A stretch of DNA of 64,000 bases from Roseburia zhanii (GTDB lineage: Bacteria; Bacillota; Clostridia; Lachnospirales; Lachnospiraceae): contig NZ_JACOPH010000004.1 of the NCBI RefSeq assembly GCF_014287635.1, positions 124,001 to 188,000 of the forward strand, read 5' to 3'. Positions 1 through 8,449 of this stretch are shown piece after piece. A program made the position numbers and the translations under genes. Each line of letters starts with the position of its first letter. Position 1 is the stretch's first letter. The notes beneath the pieces are model-generated. The model worked only from the letters and a program-made list of their open reading frames with translations. It was not told where the DNA came from and ran no database searches.

Positions 1-1296
1 ATAAATGTCACATGGGAGATTCGGATAACTCTGATCTACCTGTTCACATAAAAAAACAATCTGTTCATCATCAAGCAGACGCTCATCCATATAACCATAG
101 TTTAAGAACAATTTGACTGCAAGCGGAACGTTCGCATTTTCAAACCATTCAAATAAACAGACCTTGTATACTTTAAAATAATAGAGTGCGATCTGTTTTT
201 TTAATTTCCGGACATCATCCTGTGTCGACAGCCTGTCTTTTGCATGAACAAAAGCATTCATTGCTGTGATGATCTCCTGTTGTTCTTCTTTTTTGATCTT
301 TGCAAAATCTAAGATCTGTAAGAGTGAATTTTGAAGAAGTTCTAACTGGTCTTCCGCACTTCTTACCGGTTCTTCTTCCACTTCCTGACTGCTTGCCATC
401 GGTGTATTCAAAACAGCCTTTAATGTTTCTTCTAAATACTGCCTGTCTAATGGAAGCTGTTTTCCTGTCATCTGCTCAATGATCTCATTCAGCATAAATG
501 TCTTATCTTTCGTATCATTGATACGGATAAACTGCTCCATTTTAAACTGACCGTTTTTCTTCATTTCTTTTGCAAACTTCACTTCTTTATCAAAAAGATT
601 ATTACCGTTTGCATTCCAATACATATAAAATACTTCTTCAATATATTTTACGATCGTCTGACAGGATTTGATGATCTCCTGTATCACATATGCAATCTCA
701 GAAGCCTGATAAAATGCCATCACATCGCTGTCATGGTAAAATTCATTATGTACAGATAATGGCACTTTTGCACATTCCTGATAGTAGGAAACTTTTGGCT
801 CCCGACATGCTAATTCAAAAGCTACTTCCGGTACAACTTCAAAAAATTTCCTCGGTACTTCTTCTTTATCCATGCCGTCCCGGATCGCAAGTTCATAATG
901 TCTTTTCAGAAAATGATAAAACTCCCCTGCACGATTCAGAATCCTTTCTCTTTCTCCTAAGTACTCTACAACCTCTTTTTCCATAGAATGTACGACAATT
1001 CCCTTATAATCAGAATTGTCGATCAGAAACTGTTCTAATGAACCGGAATCAAATGCCGGAAACGCATAAAAGATCGTATCTTCTTCCGTTATATAATCTC
1101 CTAAGTATTCATCTGCAAAAACATCAGCCGCTGCAATGATCGTTCCTTTTTTTGCAATTCTTTTTACTGCTCCATTCTGTATACGGATACTTCCTTTTAC
1201 GATCATTCCGATGAAGCTGATCTTCTCACCTTTTTGAAAGAGTACAGTGCCCCTTACTAACTGATTCAATTCATTCTCTTTCAGAACCGTGCCCAT
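1..1296 (-). CDS. Cyclic-nucleotide-binding-domain protein, partial (C-terminus outside window)
   Basis: An open frame of 432 codons runs from an ATG at 1296 off the left edge, so the C-terminus is missing. The start is preceded by GGGAG 5-6 bases upstream. Residues 1-110 or so look like a CNMP-binding beta-roll (a gated 'VLFQKGEKISFIGMIVKGSI'-type stretch), as in Crp-family sensors. No helix-turn-helix is visible in the visible part; the rest is mostly helical and charged. It is therefore more likely a signalling protein than a Crp-type DNA-binding regulator. It is transcribed on the same strand as hcp but lies beyond that operon's terminator. Ligand and role are unknown; such proteins are common in Lachnospiraceae. 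Confidence 0.7.
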   Translation of the reverse strand, partial: MGTVLKENELNQLVRGTVLFQKGEKISFIGMIVKGSIRIQNGAVKRIAKKGTIIAAADVFADEYLGDYITEEDTIFYAFPAFDSGSLEQFLIDNSDYKGIVVHSMEKEVVEYLGERERILNRAGEFYHFLKRHYELAIRDGMDKEEVPRKFFEVVPEVAFELACREPKVSYYQECAKVPLSVHNEFYHDSDVMAFYQASEIAYVIQEIIKSCQTIVKYIEEVFYMYWNANGNNLFDKEVKFAKEMKKNGQFKMEQFIRINDTKDKTFMLNEIIEQMTGKQLPLDRQYLEETLKAVLNTPMASSQEVEEEPVRSAEDQLELLQNSLLQILDFAKIKKEEQQEIITAMNAFVHAKDRLSTQDDVRKLKKQIALYYFKVYKVCLFEWFENANVPLAVKLFLNYGYMDERLLDDEQIVFLCEQVDQSYPNLPCDIY

Positions 1297-1394
1297 TTTC
1301 TTCTCCCATCTATTGTTTGTTTTGTATATCTTTTACCTGACAATCTATAATTTTTTTAGGTGTTTTTATTATACTCTTTTTTTCATTTGACGTA

Positions 1395-1446
1395 AAGAAA
1401 AAAGTCAGGACATAGCGATTCATTAACACCTTAGCCATGTCCTGAC
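1395..1446 (-). terminator. Rho-independent terminator of the hcp operon
   Basis: On the minus strand, 16 bases after the hcp stop, a 13-bp stem (GTCAGGACATGGC pairing with GCTATGTCCTGAC, one G-U) is followed by TTTTTTCTTT. The loop is about 17 bases. Confidence 0.85.
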
Positions 1447-1462
1447 TTTGATCATTTTTTTA

Positions 1463-3064
1463 TTATCCTAAAATCATTTTTAAATCTTCTTCCGGCGTCG
1501 TGATCGGAGCGATCTGGTAGTTTTCTACTAAAAAGTTTAACACATTTTCAGATAAAAATGCCGGAAGTGATGGGCCAAGCCGGATATTCTTGATCCCTAA
1601 GTGTAATAAGGTCAGCAGAATGCAAACTGCTTTCTGTTCATACCAGCTTAAGATCATACTTAACGGCAGTTCATTTATCTCGCAGGAAAACGCTTCTGAT
1701 AACGCTTTTGCAATACAGATCGCAGAATACGCATCATTACACTGACCGATATCCATAAGTCTTGGCAAGCCTCCGATCGTGCCTAGATCAAGATCATTAA
1801 AGCGGTATTTTCCACATGCTAATGTCAGTATCACAGTATCTTTCGGTGTCTGTTTTACAAAATCTGTATAATAATTTCTACCGGATTTTGCACCATCACA
1901 GCCGCCTACTAAGAAGAAATGGCGGATCGCACCGCTTTTTACCGCATCTACCACTGTATCTGCAACTTCCATGACCGTATTTCTTGCAAAACCTGTCATG
2001 ACGGTCTTTCCTCCGTTGATACCGGTCAGTACGGTATCTGTATCAAATCCGCCCAATTCAAGTGCTTTTTCAATGACTGGTGTAAAATCTTTCTTATCAT
2101 CAATATGCACCATGCCCGGATATCCGACAACTTCTGTCGTAAATACTCTGTCACGATAAGATTCTTTTGGCGGCATCAGACAGTTGGTGGTAAAGAGGAC
2201 CGGCGCCGGAATATTTTCAAATTCTTTCTGCTGGTTATGCCATGCTGTACCAAAGTTTCCTCTTAAATGTGGATACTTCTTTAATTCAGGATATGCATGT
2301 GCCGGAAGCATTTCTCCATGGGTATAAATATTGATTCCTTTTCCGTTTGTCTGCTCTAATAAAAGTTTCAGGTCATACAGATCATGTCCGCTGATCACGA
2401 TAAATGGACCTTTTTCCACTGTCAAAGATACTTCTACCGGTTTTGGGTGTCCGAATGTTTCGGTGTTTGCTTTATCTAACATTTCCATACAGGATAGATT
2501 GACCTCACCGACTTCAAGCACGATTGGAAGTAATTCGTCCATGCCCCAGTCACTTGTCCCAATTGCAAACAACGCTTTATATAAAAACTGATGGATCTTT
2601 TCATCTTTGTATCCTAATACGGCTGCATGATAAGCATATGCCGCAATTCCCCTGATCCCAAATAAGATCAGTGATTTTAAGGAACGGATATCTTCATTTG
2701 CATTCCAGAGTTCCTTCATATCATAATCATTATTCTTGCCACAGGAAGCTGCACATACATAACAGTCCGGTACTAATTTTTTCTTTTCTTCCTCGACACT
2801 CTGTAAGATACGAAGCAACGCCTCATTGTCAAAATTTACATTTGTAAGTGTTGCAAATAATCCCTCGACAACAACAGAAGCTGTTGTATCGCTTAATTTA
2901 TGCGCATTCCCTTCTGTAGAACGTGACAGCCCGATCAATGCTCCTGTCAGCTGATCCTGTATCTGTGCGGTATCTGCACTTTTTCCACAAACTCCCATAT
3001 TTCCTGTACATCCGCTGCATCCTGCGGTCTGTTCACACTGAAAACAAAACATTGAATGATTCAT
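1463..3064 (-). CDS. hcp: Hydroxylamine reductase / hybrid cluster protein
   Basis: This 533-residue protein has the size and motifs of the hybrid cluster protein. N-terminal cysteines at residues 7, 10, 19 and 26 (CFQC...GC...CGK pattern) ligate an Fe-S cluster, as in anaerobe-type Hcp. Further cysteines later in the chain (ASCGK, TNCLMPP, GGCDGAK, LACGKYR) match ligands of the hybrid 4Fe-2S-2O cluster. Family members reduce hydroxylamine in vitro and act as NO reductase/S-nitrosylase in nitrosative stress. It starts at ATG 3064 with AAAGGAG upstream. It lies 15 bases downstream of a ferredoxin-like gene on the same strand, which probably supplies electrons, and is divergent from a Crp/Fnr regulator. 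Identification is secure; the physiological substrate here is inferred. Confidence 0.96.
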   Translation of the reverse strand: MNHSMFCFQCEQTAGCSGCTGNMGVCGKSADTAQIQDQLTGALIGLSRSTEGNAHKLSDTTASVVVEGLFATLTNVNFDNEALLRILQSVEEEKKKLVPDCYVCAASCGKNNDYDMKELWNANEDIRSLKSLILFGIRGIAAYAYHAAVLGYKDEKIHQFLYKALFAIGTSDWGMDELLPIVLEVGEVNLSCMEMLDKANTETFGHPKPVEVSLTVEKGPFIVISGHDLYDLKLLLEQTNGKGINIYTHGEMLPAHAYPELKKYPHLRGNFGTAWHNQQKEFENIPAPVLFTTNCLMPPKESYRDRVFTTEVVGYPGMVHIDDKKDFTPVIEKALELGGFDTDTVLTGINGGKTVMTGFARNTVMEVADTVVDAVKSGAIRHFFLVGGCDGAKSGRNYYTDFVKQTPKDTVILTLACGKYRFNDLDLGTIGGLPRLMDIGQCNDAYSAICIAKALSEAFSCEINELPLSMILSWYEQKAVCILLTLLHLGIKNIRLGPSLPAFLSENVLNFLVENYQIAPITTPEEDLKMILG

Positions 3065-3079
3065 CTATGATATTCTCCT

Positions 3080-3784
3080 TTATCTTTCTAAGATTCTTCC
3101 ATCTGTTGAGATGACTACAACGTTCCATGGAATAAATTTTCCACTTTCCTGTAATGCCCGTTTTGCTGCATTTTCAATTCCGCCGCAGCATGGTACTTCC
3201 ATACGGACGATCGTAACACTCCTGATATCATTATTTTTAATGATATCCATTAGTTTTTCGGCATAATCACCCTCATCTAATTTCGGACAGCCGATCATTG
3301 TAATGTGATTATGGATAAATTCATTATGAAAATTTCCATAAGCATAAGCTGTACAATCTGCTGCGATCAACAGATTCGCCTGATCAAAATATGGTGCGCG
3401 GGTTGGCACTAATTTGATCTGTACGGGCCACTGGTTCAACCGGCTATCAATCTGCTGTGTTCCTACTGTGCTGTCAGTTATCTTTTCTTTTCTCTGTAAC
3501 ATTTTTGCCTGTGTACCCGGACAGCCACATGGAACGGCAGATGCTTTTGCCTTCTTTGCCGCTAATACTGCTGCCTCATCATACGCAGGTGCTTCACGCT
3601 CTTCAAATGAGATCGCATTGACCGGACATGCCGGAAGGCAGTCCCCTAAACCGTCACAGTAGTTTTCTCTTAGCAGTTTCGCTTTTCCGTCTACCATTCC
3701 GATCGCACCTTCATGGCATGCATTTGCACAAAGCCCGCAGCCGTTGCACTTTTCTTCATCTATCCTGATAATCCTTCGAATCAT
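3080..3784 (-). CDS. 4Fe-4S dicluster ferredoxin-type protein, Hcp partner
   Basis: 234 residues. Residues 10-60 hold two 4Fe-4S binding motifs (CNGCGLCANACH and CDGLGDCLPACP), a bacterial ferredoxin fold. The remaining ~170 residues contain extra cysteine motifs (CGCPG, CCGG) typical of the family found beside hcp in anaerobes. It is first in a two-gene operon with hcp and probably an electron donor or accessory protein to it. The start at 3784 follows an AAAGGAG element. The promoter region contains paired ACAA-N5-TTGT sites shared with the divergent regulator. Confidence 0.88.
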   Translation of the reverse strand: MIRRIIRIDEEKCNGCGLCANACHEGAIGMVDGKAKLLRENYCDGLGDCLPACPVNAISFEEREAPAYDEAAVLAAKKAKASAVPCGCPGTQAKMLQRKEKITDSTVGTQQIDSRLNQWPVQIKLVPTRAPYFDQANLLIAADCTAYAYGNFHNEFIHNHITMIGCPKLDEGDYAEKLMDIIKNNDIRSVTIVRMEVPCCGGIENAAKRALQESGKFIPWNVVVISTDGRILER

Positions 3785-3816
3785 ATTCGTATGCTCCTTT
3801 GCTTTTTATTTACTTT

Positions 3817-3857
3817 ACAATCGGATTGTAGTATATTTATAGCAACAAGTCGGTTGT
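3817..3857. promoter_or_regulatory. Two ACAA-N5-TTGT inverted-repeat sites between hcp operon and Crp/Fnr gene
   Basis: ACAATCGGATTGT lies at 3817-3829, embedded in a 15-base perfect palindrome 3816-3830. ACAAGTCGGTTGT lies at 3845-3857. The two sites share the ACAA-N5-TTGT form and the TCGG core, with centres 28 bases apart in the divergent intergenic region. They are candidate operators for the adjacent Crp/Fnr protein acting on both genes. This is an inference; the spacing differs from classic CRP and FNR sites. Confidence 0.6.
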
Positions 3858-3881
3858 ATTTCCAACAGAAAGGTGTTTTTT

Positions 3882-4544
3882 ATGAAACAATATCTTCCAA
3901 TTTTAAAAAATTCAAAATTATTTTCGGGAGTTTTAGAATCTGAGATCGAAGCTATGCTCTCCTGCTTAAATGCAAGACTTCATACTTATAAAAAAGGAGA
4001 ATATGTCTTTCGGCAGGGTTCCCATATTGAAGATATTATGATCTTAGCAGAGGGGGAACTGTTGATCCAAATCGATGATTACTGGGGAAACCGCAGTATC
4101 ATTAACCGCGTAGATACCGGAGAAATGTTTGGTGAAGCGTATCTTGCACCGGAAAGTGGCACGATCTTAAATGATGTTGTCGCTTTTAAAGATTCTACGA
4201 TCATCTTTTTTGATGTAAAAAAAATCCTTACCACCTGTTCTTCTGCCTGCCGTTTTCATACCATGGTCATGCAGAACTTATTTTTTGCAATCTCTGAAAA
4301 AAACAGAAAACTGGTACAAAAACTAGGACATATGTCAAAACGTACGACCAGAGAAAAATTGATCTCCTATTTGTCCGGGCAGGCAAAACAGCAGAACAGT
4401 GGTCATTTTTCGATTCCATTTAACCGTCAGCAGCTTGCCGACTTCCTATCGGTCGACCGGAGTGCCATGTCAAATGAACTTTCTAAAATGAGAGAGGAAG
4501 GTCTGTTAGAATTTCATAAAAATGAGTTTACCTTATTATTGTAA
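3882..4544 (+). CDS. Crp/Fnr-family transcriptional regulator (HcpR-like position)
   Basis: The ATG at 3882 is preferred because AGAAAGG ends 9 bases upstream; an in-frame GTG at 3873 sits directly on that ribosome binding site. The product is 220 residues. The N-terminal ~115 residues are a cNMP-binding-like beta-roll, followed by a dimer helix and a C-terminal winged helix with recognition segment RQQLADFLSVDRSAMSNELS. There is no cysteine cluster of FNR type. It is divergent from the hcp/ferredoxin pair, so it is a probable nitrosative-stress or redox regulator of that operon, like HcpR in other anaerobes. Its last 9 bases overlap convergently with the coaC stop. Confidence 0.88.
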   Translation: MKQYLPILKNSKLFSGVLESEIEAMLSCLNARLHTYKKGEYVFRQGSHIEDIMILAEGELLIQIDDYWGNRSIINRVDTGEMFGEAYLAPESGTILNDVVAFKDSTIIFFDVKKILTTCSSACRFHTMVMQNLFFAISEKNRKLVQKLGHMSKRTTREKLISYLSGQAKQQNSGHFSIPFNRQQLADFLSVDRSAMSNELSKMREEGLLEFHKNEFTLLL

Positions 4545-5075
4545 CGCTTTACGCACCTGCGATAAGATATCCTCTGTTTCTGCTAACGCACCTTTTCCTA
4601 AATCTCCGCAAGCAAGTAATGCTTCTCTAGGCTCTATAAACTGAAACCCAAATTCCGTCAGCATCTTAATGTTCCGCTGGGTGATCGGATTCTCATACAT
4701 CGCAGTATTCATAGCCGGAGCGACGAAGATCGGGATATTTCGGGCAGCTAACAAAACGGTTGTCAGCATATCATCTGCAATTCCAGCCGCTGCTTTTGCA
4801 ATAAAATCTGCACTTGCCGGAGCGGCTAAAAAAAGATCCGCTTTCTGTGCAAGTGAGATATGTTCTACTTCGGAAGGAATATAAGGCGCAAACTGGTCTG
4901 TATGTACTTTGTTTTTTGTCAGTGTCTGCAATGTAAGCGGCGTGATAAATTCCATCGCTGCCTTCGTCATGATCACATGCACGCTATGTCCTTCTTTTGT
5001 TAATGTATTCGCAATGTCTGCCGCCTTGTATGCGGCAATACTTCCTGTGATCCCTAATATGATATTCTTTTTCAT
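4536..5075 (-). CDS. coaC: Phosphopantothenoylcysteine decarboxylase
   Basis: 179-residue flavoprotein of the HFCD family, which decarboxylates 4'-phosphopantothenoyl-cysteine in CoA synthesis. Visible features are the N-terminal GITGSIAAYKA flavin-binding loop, the catalytic histidine in EVEHISLA, the PAMNTAMYENP substrate-clamp motif and the LACGDLGKG lid cysteine. Full length for a stand-alone CoaC. The start at 5075 overlaps the coaB stop by 4 bases, so the two genes are translationally coupled instead of fused as in coaBC. Confidence 0.93.
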   Translation of the reverse strand: MKKNIILGITGSIAAYKAADIANTLTKEGHSVHVIMTKAAMEFITPLTLQTLTKNKVHTDQFAPYIPSEVEHISLAQKADLFLAAPASADFIAKAAAGIADDMLTTVLLAARNIPIFVAPAMNTAMYENPITQRNIKMLTEFGFQFIEPREALLACGDLGKGALAETEDILSQVRKALQ

Positions 5076-5833
5076 TTTCGTTTTACCTCTCTTAATACGA
5101 TATCTGCAATTCCTTTTGCAATTTCTGTTTTTGTGTCAAACGTCTGACTGTTTTTCTCTCTATCTAACAGATAAGCATGGTGATGATCCGCATCGATCTC
5201 TTTTGCATCATTGGCTAATACATAGTCACAATCATTTTTTATTAGCAGCCGATATGCTGTATCAAACAGATTCTCCTTGGAAACATTGCTCAACAGCTTA
5301 AATCCTACAATAACCGCCTGTGGCGCCATTTTTCGAAACATGGAAATGATCTTTGGTGTCGGTTCTAATAACAGCAGCGGAGATTTCATCTGTGATGATA
5401 ATTTTCCACCACCTGACCGGATATCTGTCTGATCCATTCCCTTAAGGATCTTTTCCTTCATATCGTTCGTTGTATCATTTGCTAAAAAATCCACCAGACT
5501 TTCAACTGTCGTTACCGACCGGACAGTATAATCACTGACTGCCATACTGTGAATGATCCCATGGATCTCATTTTTTTCCATCAGCTCTGTTACTGCCGCC
5601 TGCAGATCAGAAACACTTTCTATTTCTACACAGACTGCTTTTTCTGACACCGGACGAAATGAATCCTTTGCACACACATAAAAAATATGTCCGACCATAG
5701 CATCTGCCGCTAATTCCTCTGCGATCAGGCTTCCAAGCCTGCCTGTCCCTGTATTTGCAATTCTTCTGACATTATCGATCGGTTCACTGGTTCCGCCAGC
5801 CGTCACTATCACATTTATCATTGATTCTTTCAT
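5072..5833 (-). CDS. coaB: Phosphopantothenate--cysteine ligase, stand-alone
   Basis: 253 residues. The N-terminus carries the CoaB signature VTAGGTSEPIDNVRRI-NTGTG for nucleotide binding. A central PKIISMFRK and VGFKL segment matches the PKI-K and GF-lET motifs of the ligase. It couples phosphopantothenate to cysteine ahead of coaC in the same operon. AGGAG lies ~11 bases before the ATG at 5833; an in-frame ATG four codons later is an alternative. Together with coaX at 57.5 kb the window carries three CoA-pathway genes. Confidence 0.92.
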   Translation of the reverse strand: MKESMINVIVTAGGTSEPIDNVRRIANTGTGRLGSLIAEELAADAMVGHIFYVCAKDSFRPVSEKAVCVEIESVSDLQAAVTELMEKNEIHGIIHSMAVSDYTVRSVTTVESLVDFLANDTTNDMKEKILKGMDQTDIRSGGGKLSSQMKSPLLLLEPTPKIISMFRKMAPQAVIVGFKLLSNVSKENLFDTAYRLLIKNDCDYVLANDAKEIDADHHHAYLLDREKNSQTFDTKTEIAKGIADIVLREVKRK

Positions 5834-5879
5834 GTTCTTGTATACTCCTGATATTTGTTTCTATCTATAATGATGTTGG

Positions 5880-5920
5880 GGTCATAAGGTGGTCTACAAC
5901 TTAGCAGCCACCTTTTGACC
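5880..5920. other. Hairpin in the coaB / terD-like divergent intergenic region
   Basis: GGTCATAAGGTGG (5880-5892) pairs with CCACCTTTTGACC (5908-5920), 12 of 13 bases, with a 15-base loop. No T-run follows on either strand, so it is not a normal terminator. The rest of the 275-base gap (5834-6108) is AT-rich and shows no gene; it must hold both divergent promoters. Confidence 0.5.
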
Positions 5921-6108
5921 TCATATCATCATATCGTTAATAAGACAGAATGTCGATATTTTTTTTATTTTTGCATCAGTTTCGTTTTGCACTTTTTGAC
6001 AATTTATGTCAAGTATCGTAAAATTGATATTTATAAGAAACTCTTGAATCATGTTCTTATGAACCTGAACAATCACACTATTCATTCATATTTGAAAGGA
6101 ATATCAAT

Positions 6109-6900
6109 ATGATCAATGTACCTATGAAATCGTCCGGACCACTGAATAGTCAGACTGTTATGACACTCAATACTATCAGGATACAAGGTCCAAAATCATC
6201 CCATAACATCACTTCTGTTAATTCTGCTAAAAATGATATTACTCCTTCTGTGGAACCAGATCATGTTCGTACGTCAGCAGAAAATACATCTGCTCCTGCT
6301 AGCATAGTAACCAGCAGCACCCCGGTCGCAGAAAAACCCATCCCGCCTTTAAGCCGGCAGATCCAGAAAGGTCAGAAGGCTGCTTTATCAGAAAATCAGA
6401 TATCCCCGGCAAAAATTTATGCAAAATTAGGCTGGAATGTCACCAATGCAGCGTGTGATGTGGATGTATCTGCTTTCTTACTAAATAATTCTGGAAAAGT
6501 CATCGGTGATCCGTGGTTTGTTTTTTATGGACAGGAAAAAAGCCCTGATGGCAGTACCGTATTTTCTCACGGTCAGGGGACAGACCGTGAGATCATCTCT
6601 ATTGATTTTACAAAATTAAACCCCGATGTAACAAAAATCGTTTTTGTCCTGACCATCGATAAGGCTTTTGAAAAAAATCTGAATTTTAGTATGTTAAAAG
6701 ATGCATACGTCAGGATCATGGATGAGTCTGATACAGAACTGGTAAGTTTTAAAATGGAAGAATATTATTCTAATGTGACCTCTATGATGATAGGAGAAGT
6801 CTATCAGTATAAGGGCGCTTGGAAATTCAATGCCATCGGAAACGGCGTTGCTAAAAATCTTGCAGGACTTTGTGAATTATATGGAGTCGAAGTTGTTTAA
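6109..6900 (+). CDS. TerD-domain protein with long low-complexity N-terminus
   Basis: 263 residues. Residues ~1-85 are a Ser/Thr/Asn/Pro-rich, probably disordered, tail. Residues ~86-263 are a TerD domain, recognisable from RQIQKGQK, AKLGWNV, CDVDVSAFLL, the YVRIMDE segment and the closing EVYQYKGAWKFNAIGNG. The acidic Ca-binding motif GDNLTGxGxGDDE of the other TerD proteins in this window is replaced by HGQGTDRE, so metal binding may be altered. AAAGGA precedes the ATG by 8 bases. It is followed after 29 bases by an AIM24-like gene, a two-gene plus-strand operon opposite the main Ter operons. Confidence 0.88.
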   Translation: MINVPMKSSGPLNSQTVMTLNTIRIQGPKSSHNITSVNSAKNDITPSVEPDHVRTSAENTSAPASIVTSSTPVAEKPIPPLSRQIQKGQKAALSENQISPAKIYAKLGWNVTNAACDVDVSAFLLNNSGKVIGDPWFVFYGQEKSPDGSTVFSHGQGTDREIISIDFTKLNPDVTKIVFVLTIDKAFEKNLNFSMLKDAYVRIMDESDTELVSFKMEEYYSNVTSMMIGEVYQYKGAWKFNAIGNGVAKNLAGLCELYGVEVV

Positions 6901-6929
6901 TATCATGTGTATATAAGGAGGAAATATCT

Positions 6930-7634
6930 ATGTTAGTATTTGAAACGGTAAACGAATTAACTTTAAAGGTAACATGCAGCGGCAATGAAACGCTTTTTGT
7001 AAAAGCAGGTGCGTTTATTGCCGGAGATAATGTTGGCCCGAAGAATTATAAATTTGAAAAGGTATTGCTTGGACCACAGAATAATATCGGACAGGCTTTA
7101 CTCGGACAGCTTGCCCGAAGAATCACCGGTGAAAACCTGCCTCTGATGAAAGTCAACCTGAATGGTGATTCGGTTACTTATTATGCTAACTATGGTCAGC
7201 ATATTGTGATCTATCAGTTAGCACAGGGAGAAACCATTTCCGTTGAGTCAGAAAATATATTGGCATTTACACCGGATTGCGATTACAGTGTCCGTTTTAT
7301 TGGTGTCGGTGTGCTTTCCCAGAAGGGTCTTGCAACTTCTACACTTACTGCCAGAGGTAAAAATGCTTATGTCGCAGTATTATCCGATGGCAACCCGATC
7401 GTATTGAGTAATGTCGGTACGAATAATACGATCTCTGTAGATCCTGATGCTGTCATCTGCTGGGTTGGTAATGGTCATTGTGATCCAAGCGTAACAGCCG
7501 ATGTTTCATGGAAAACCTTTATCGGTCAGGCTTCCGGAGAGTCCTATCAGTTTGAATGGCGTGCCGGCGACGATGTGACAGTGATCATCCAGCCTTCCGA
7601 ACGAACCGGTGGAATCAAAGTAAGCATGGACTGA
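6930..7634 (+). CDS. AIM24-family protein of the Ter cluster
   Basis: 234 residues with the beta-rich repeats of the AIM24 (TRAP-like beta-helical) family: LFVKAGAFIAG, LARRITGENLPLMKV, YGQHIVIYQLAQGETISVESENILAF and TARGKNAYVAVLSDGNPIVL. No signal peptide or membrane helix. AIM24 proteins are repeatedly linked to TerD genes, and their biochemical role is not established. AAGGAGG lies just upstream of the ATG. It ends before a bidirectional terminator shared with the HAD gene. Confidence 0.87.
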   Translation: MLVFETVNELTLKVTCSGNETLFVKAGAFIAGDNVGPKNYKFEKVLLGPQNNIGQALLGQLARRITGENLPLMKVNLNGDSVTYYANYGQHIVIYQLAQGETISVESENILAFTPDCDYSVRFIGVGVLSQKGLATSTLTARGKNAYVAVLSDGNPIVLSNVGTNNTISVDPDAVICWVGNGHCDPSVTADVSWKTFIGQASGESYQFEWRAGDDVTVIIQPSERTGGIKVSMD

Positions 7635-7643
7635 CAAACAATC

Positions 7644-7690
7644 CAAAAAATGAGCAGCCCATCTATATTTTAATGGGACTGCTCATTTTT
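7644..7690. terminator. Bidirectional terminator between AIM24 and HAD genes
   Basis: AAAAAATGAGCAG-CCCAT pairs with ATGGG-A-CTGCTCATTTTT around a 10-base loop, giving a stem of about 17 bp with A- and T-runs on the two sides. It serves both convergent transcripts and overlaps the last codons of the HAD gene. Confidence 0.85.
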
Positions 7691-8439
7691 AATGCCTTTT
7701 CTAATAATGCTTCTGAAAAAAGTCTTTCCGGCTCCATTTCCATGATCTTACTTCTATCATCGGATATCTGATATGCGTCTGTAAATCCATAAGGTACAAA
7801 CCCATGATCTGCTTCTTCTACCATTGAGATATCAAATCCACTATCGCCTGCTGCCATAATACTTTCAGGCTTTAATTTTTCCCTTAACCGCCTTACAGCC
7901 ATACCTTTGCTTAATTTTTTCGGAACAACATATACTTTTTCTCCATTATGAAAAATATCAACAATTCCTACATCTAACCGTGATCTTAAATATTGTACAA
8001 CTTCCTCTGGATCGTTACATTTGGTAAATACAAATAACCGTTCAATAAATCTAAGTTCAAACTTTCTCCGTTTATCATGTTCTAAGATGCCCATTGCTTT
8101 TTCTAATTCAGGACTACTTTCCCGAATCAGATCAAGTGAAGTTTCATACCATGCACGATCCCGTTTTCCGTTGACTAACAAGATACCGCCATTACATACC
8201 AGTGCATAAGGAAATGCTCCTATCCCTAAGTCGATCCTTTCATACTGCCCGACCGTTCTTGTTGATGTCGGAATGAGCATATATTTTTCCTTAGCCATCA
8301 ACAGCAATTCCTGTGTTTTTTTAGTGATAAAGGAGATTTCCCTGCCCTGATAAATTTCAACATTGATCTTTTCATTCCCAATATCGTGTTTATAAGAATA
8401 GATGATCGTATTGTCTAAATCCATACAAAATATATGCAT
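7663..8439 (-). CDS. HAD-superfamily hydrolase of the Ter cluster
   Basis: 258 residues with the HAD motifs in order: FCMDLDNTI near the start (nucleophile Asp), TSTRT near residue 59, a lysine region, and AAGDSGFDISM near residue 197. A C2-type cap lies between them. It most resembles the HAD phosphatases encoded in Ter operons, proposed to dephosphorylate an intermediate of a nucleoside-like metabolite. It follows the P-type ATPase by 10 bases in the same direction, so the two are co-transcribed. The substrate is unknown. Confidence 0.88.
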   Translation of the reverse strand: MHIFCMDLDNTIIYSYKHDIGNEKINVEIYQGREISFITKKTQELLLMAKEKYMLIPTSTRTVGQYERIDLGIGAFPYALVCNGGILLVNGKRDRAWYETSLDLIRESSPELEKAMGILEHDKRRKFELRFIERLFVFTKCNDPEEVVQYLRSRLDVGIVDIFHNGEKVYVVPKKLSKGMAVRRLREKLKPESIMAAGDSGFDISMVEEADHGFVPYGFTDAYQISDDRSKIMEMEPERLFSEALLEKALKMSSPIKI

Positions 8440-8449
8440 AACTTCTGAT

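Noticed and set aside
4536..5833. coaC and coaB as a frameshifted coaBC fusion
   Set aside because: Both have complete domain ends, a 4-base start/stop overlap typical of coupling, and are in the order B then C, opposite to the fused C-B protein.
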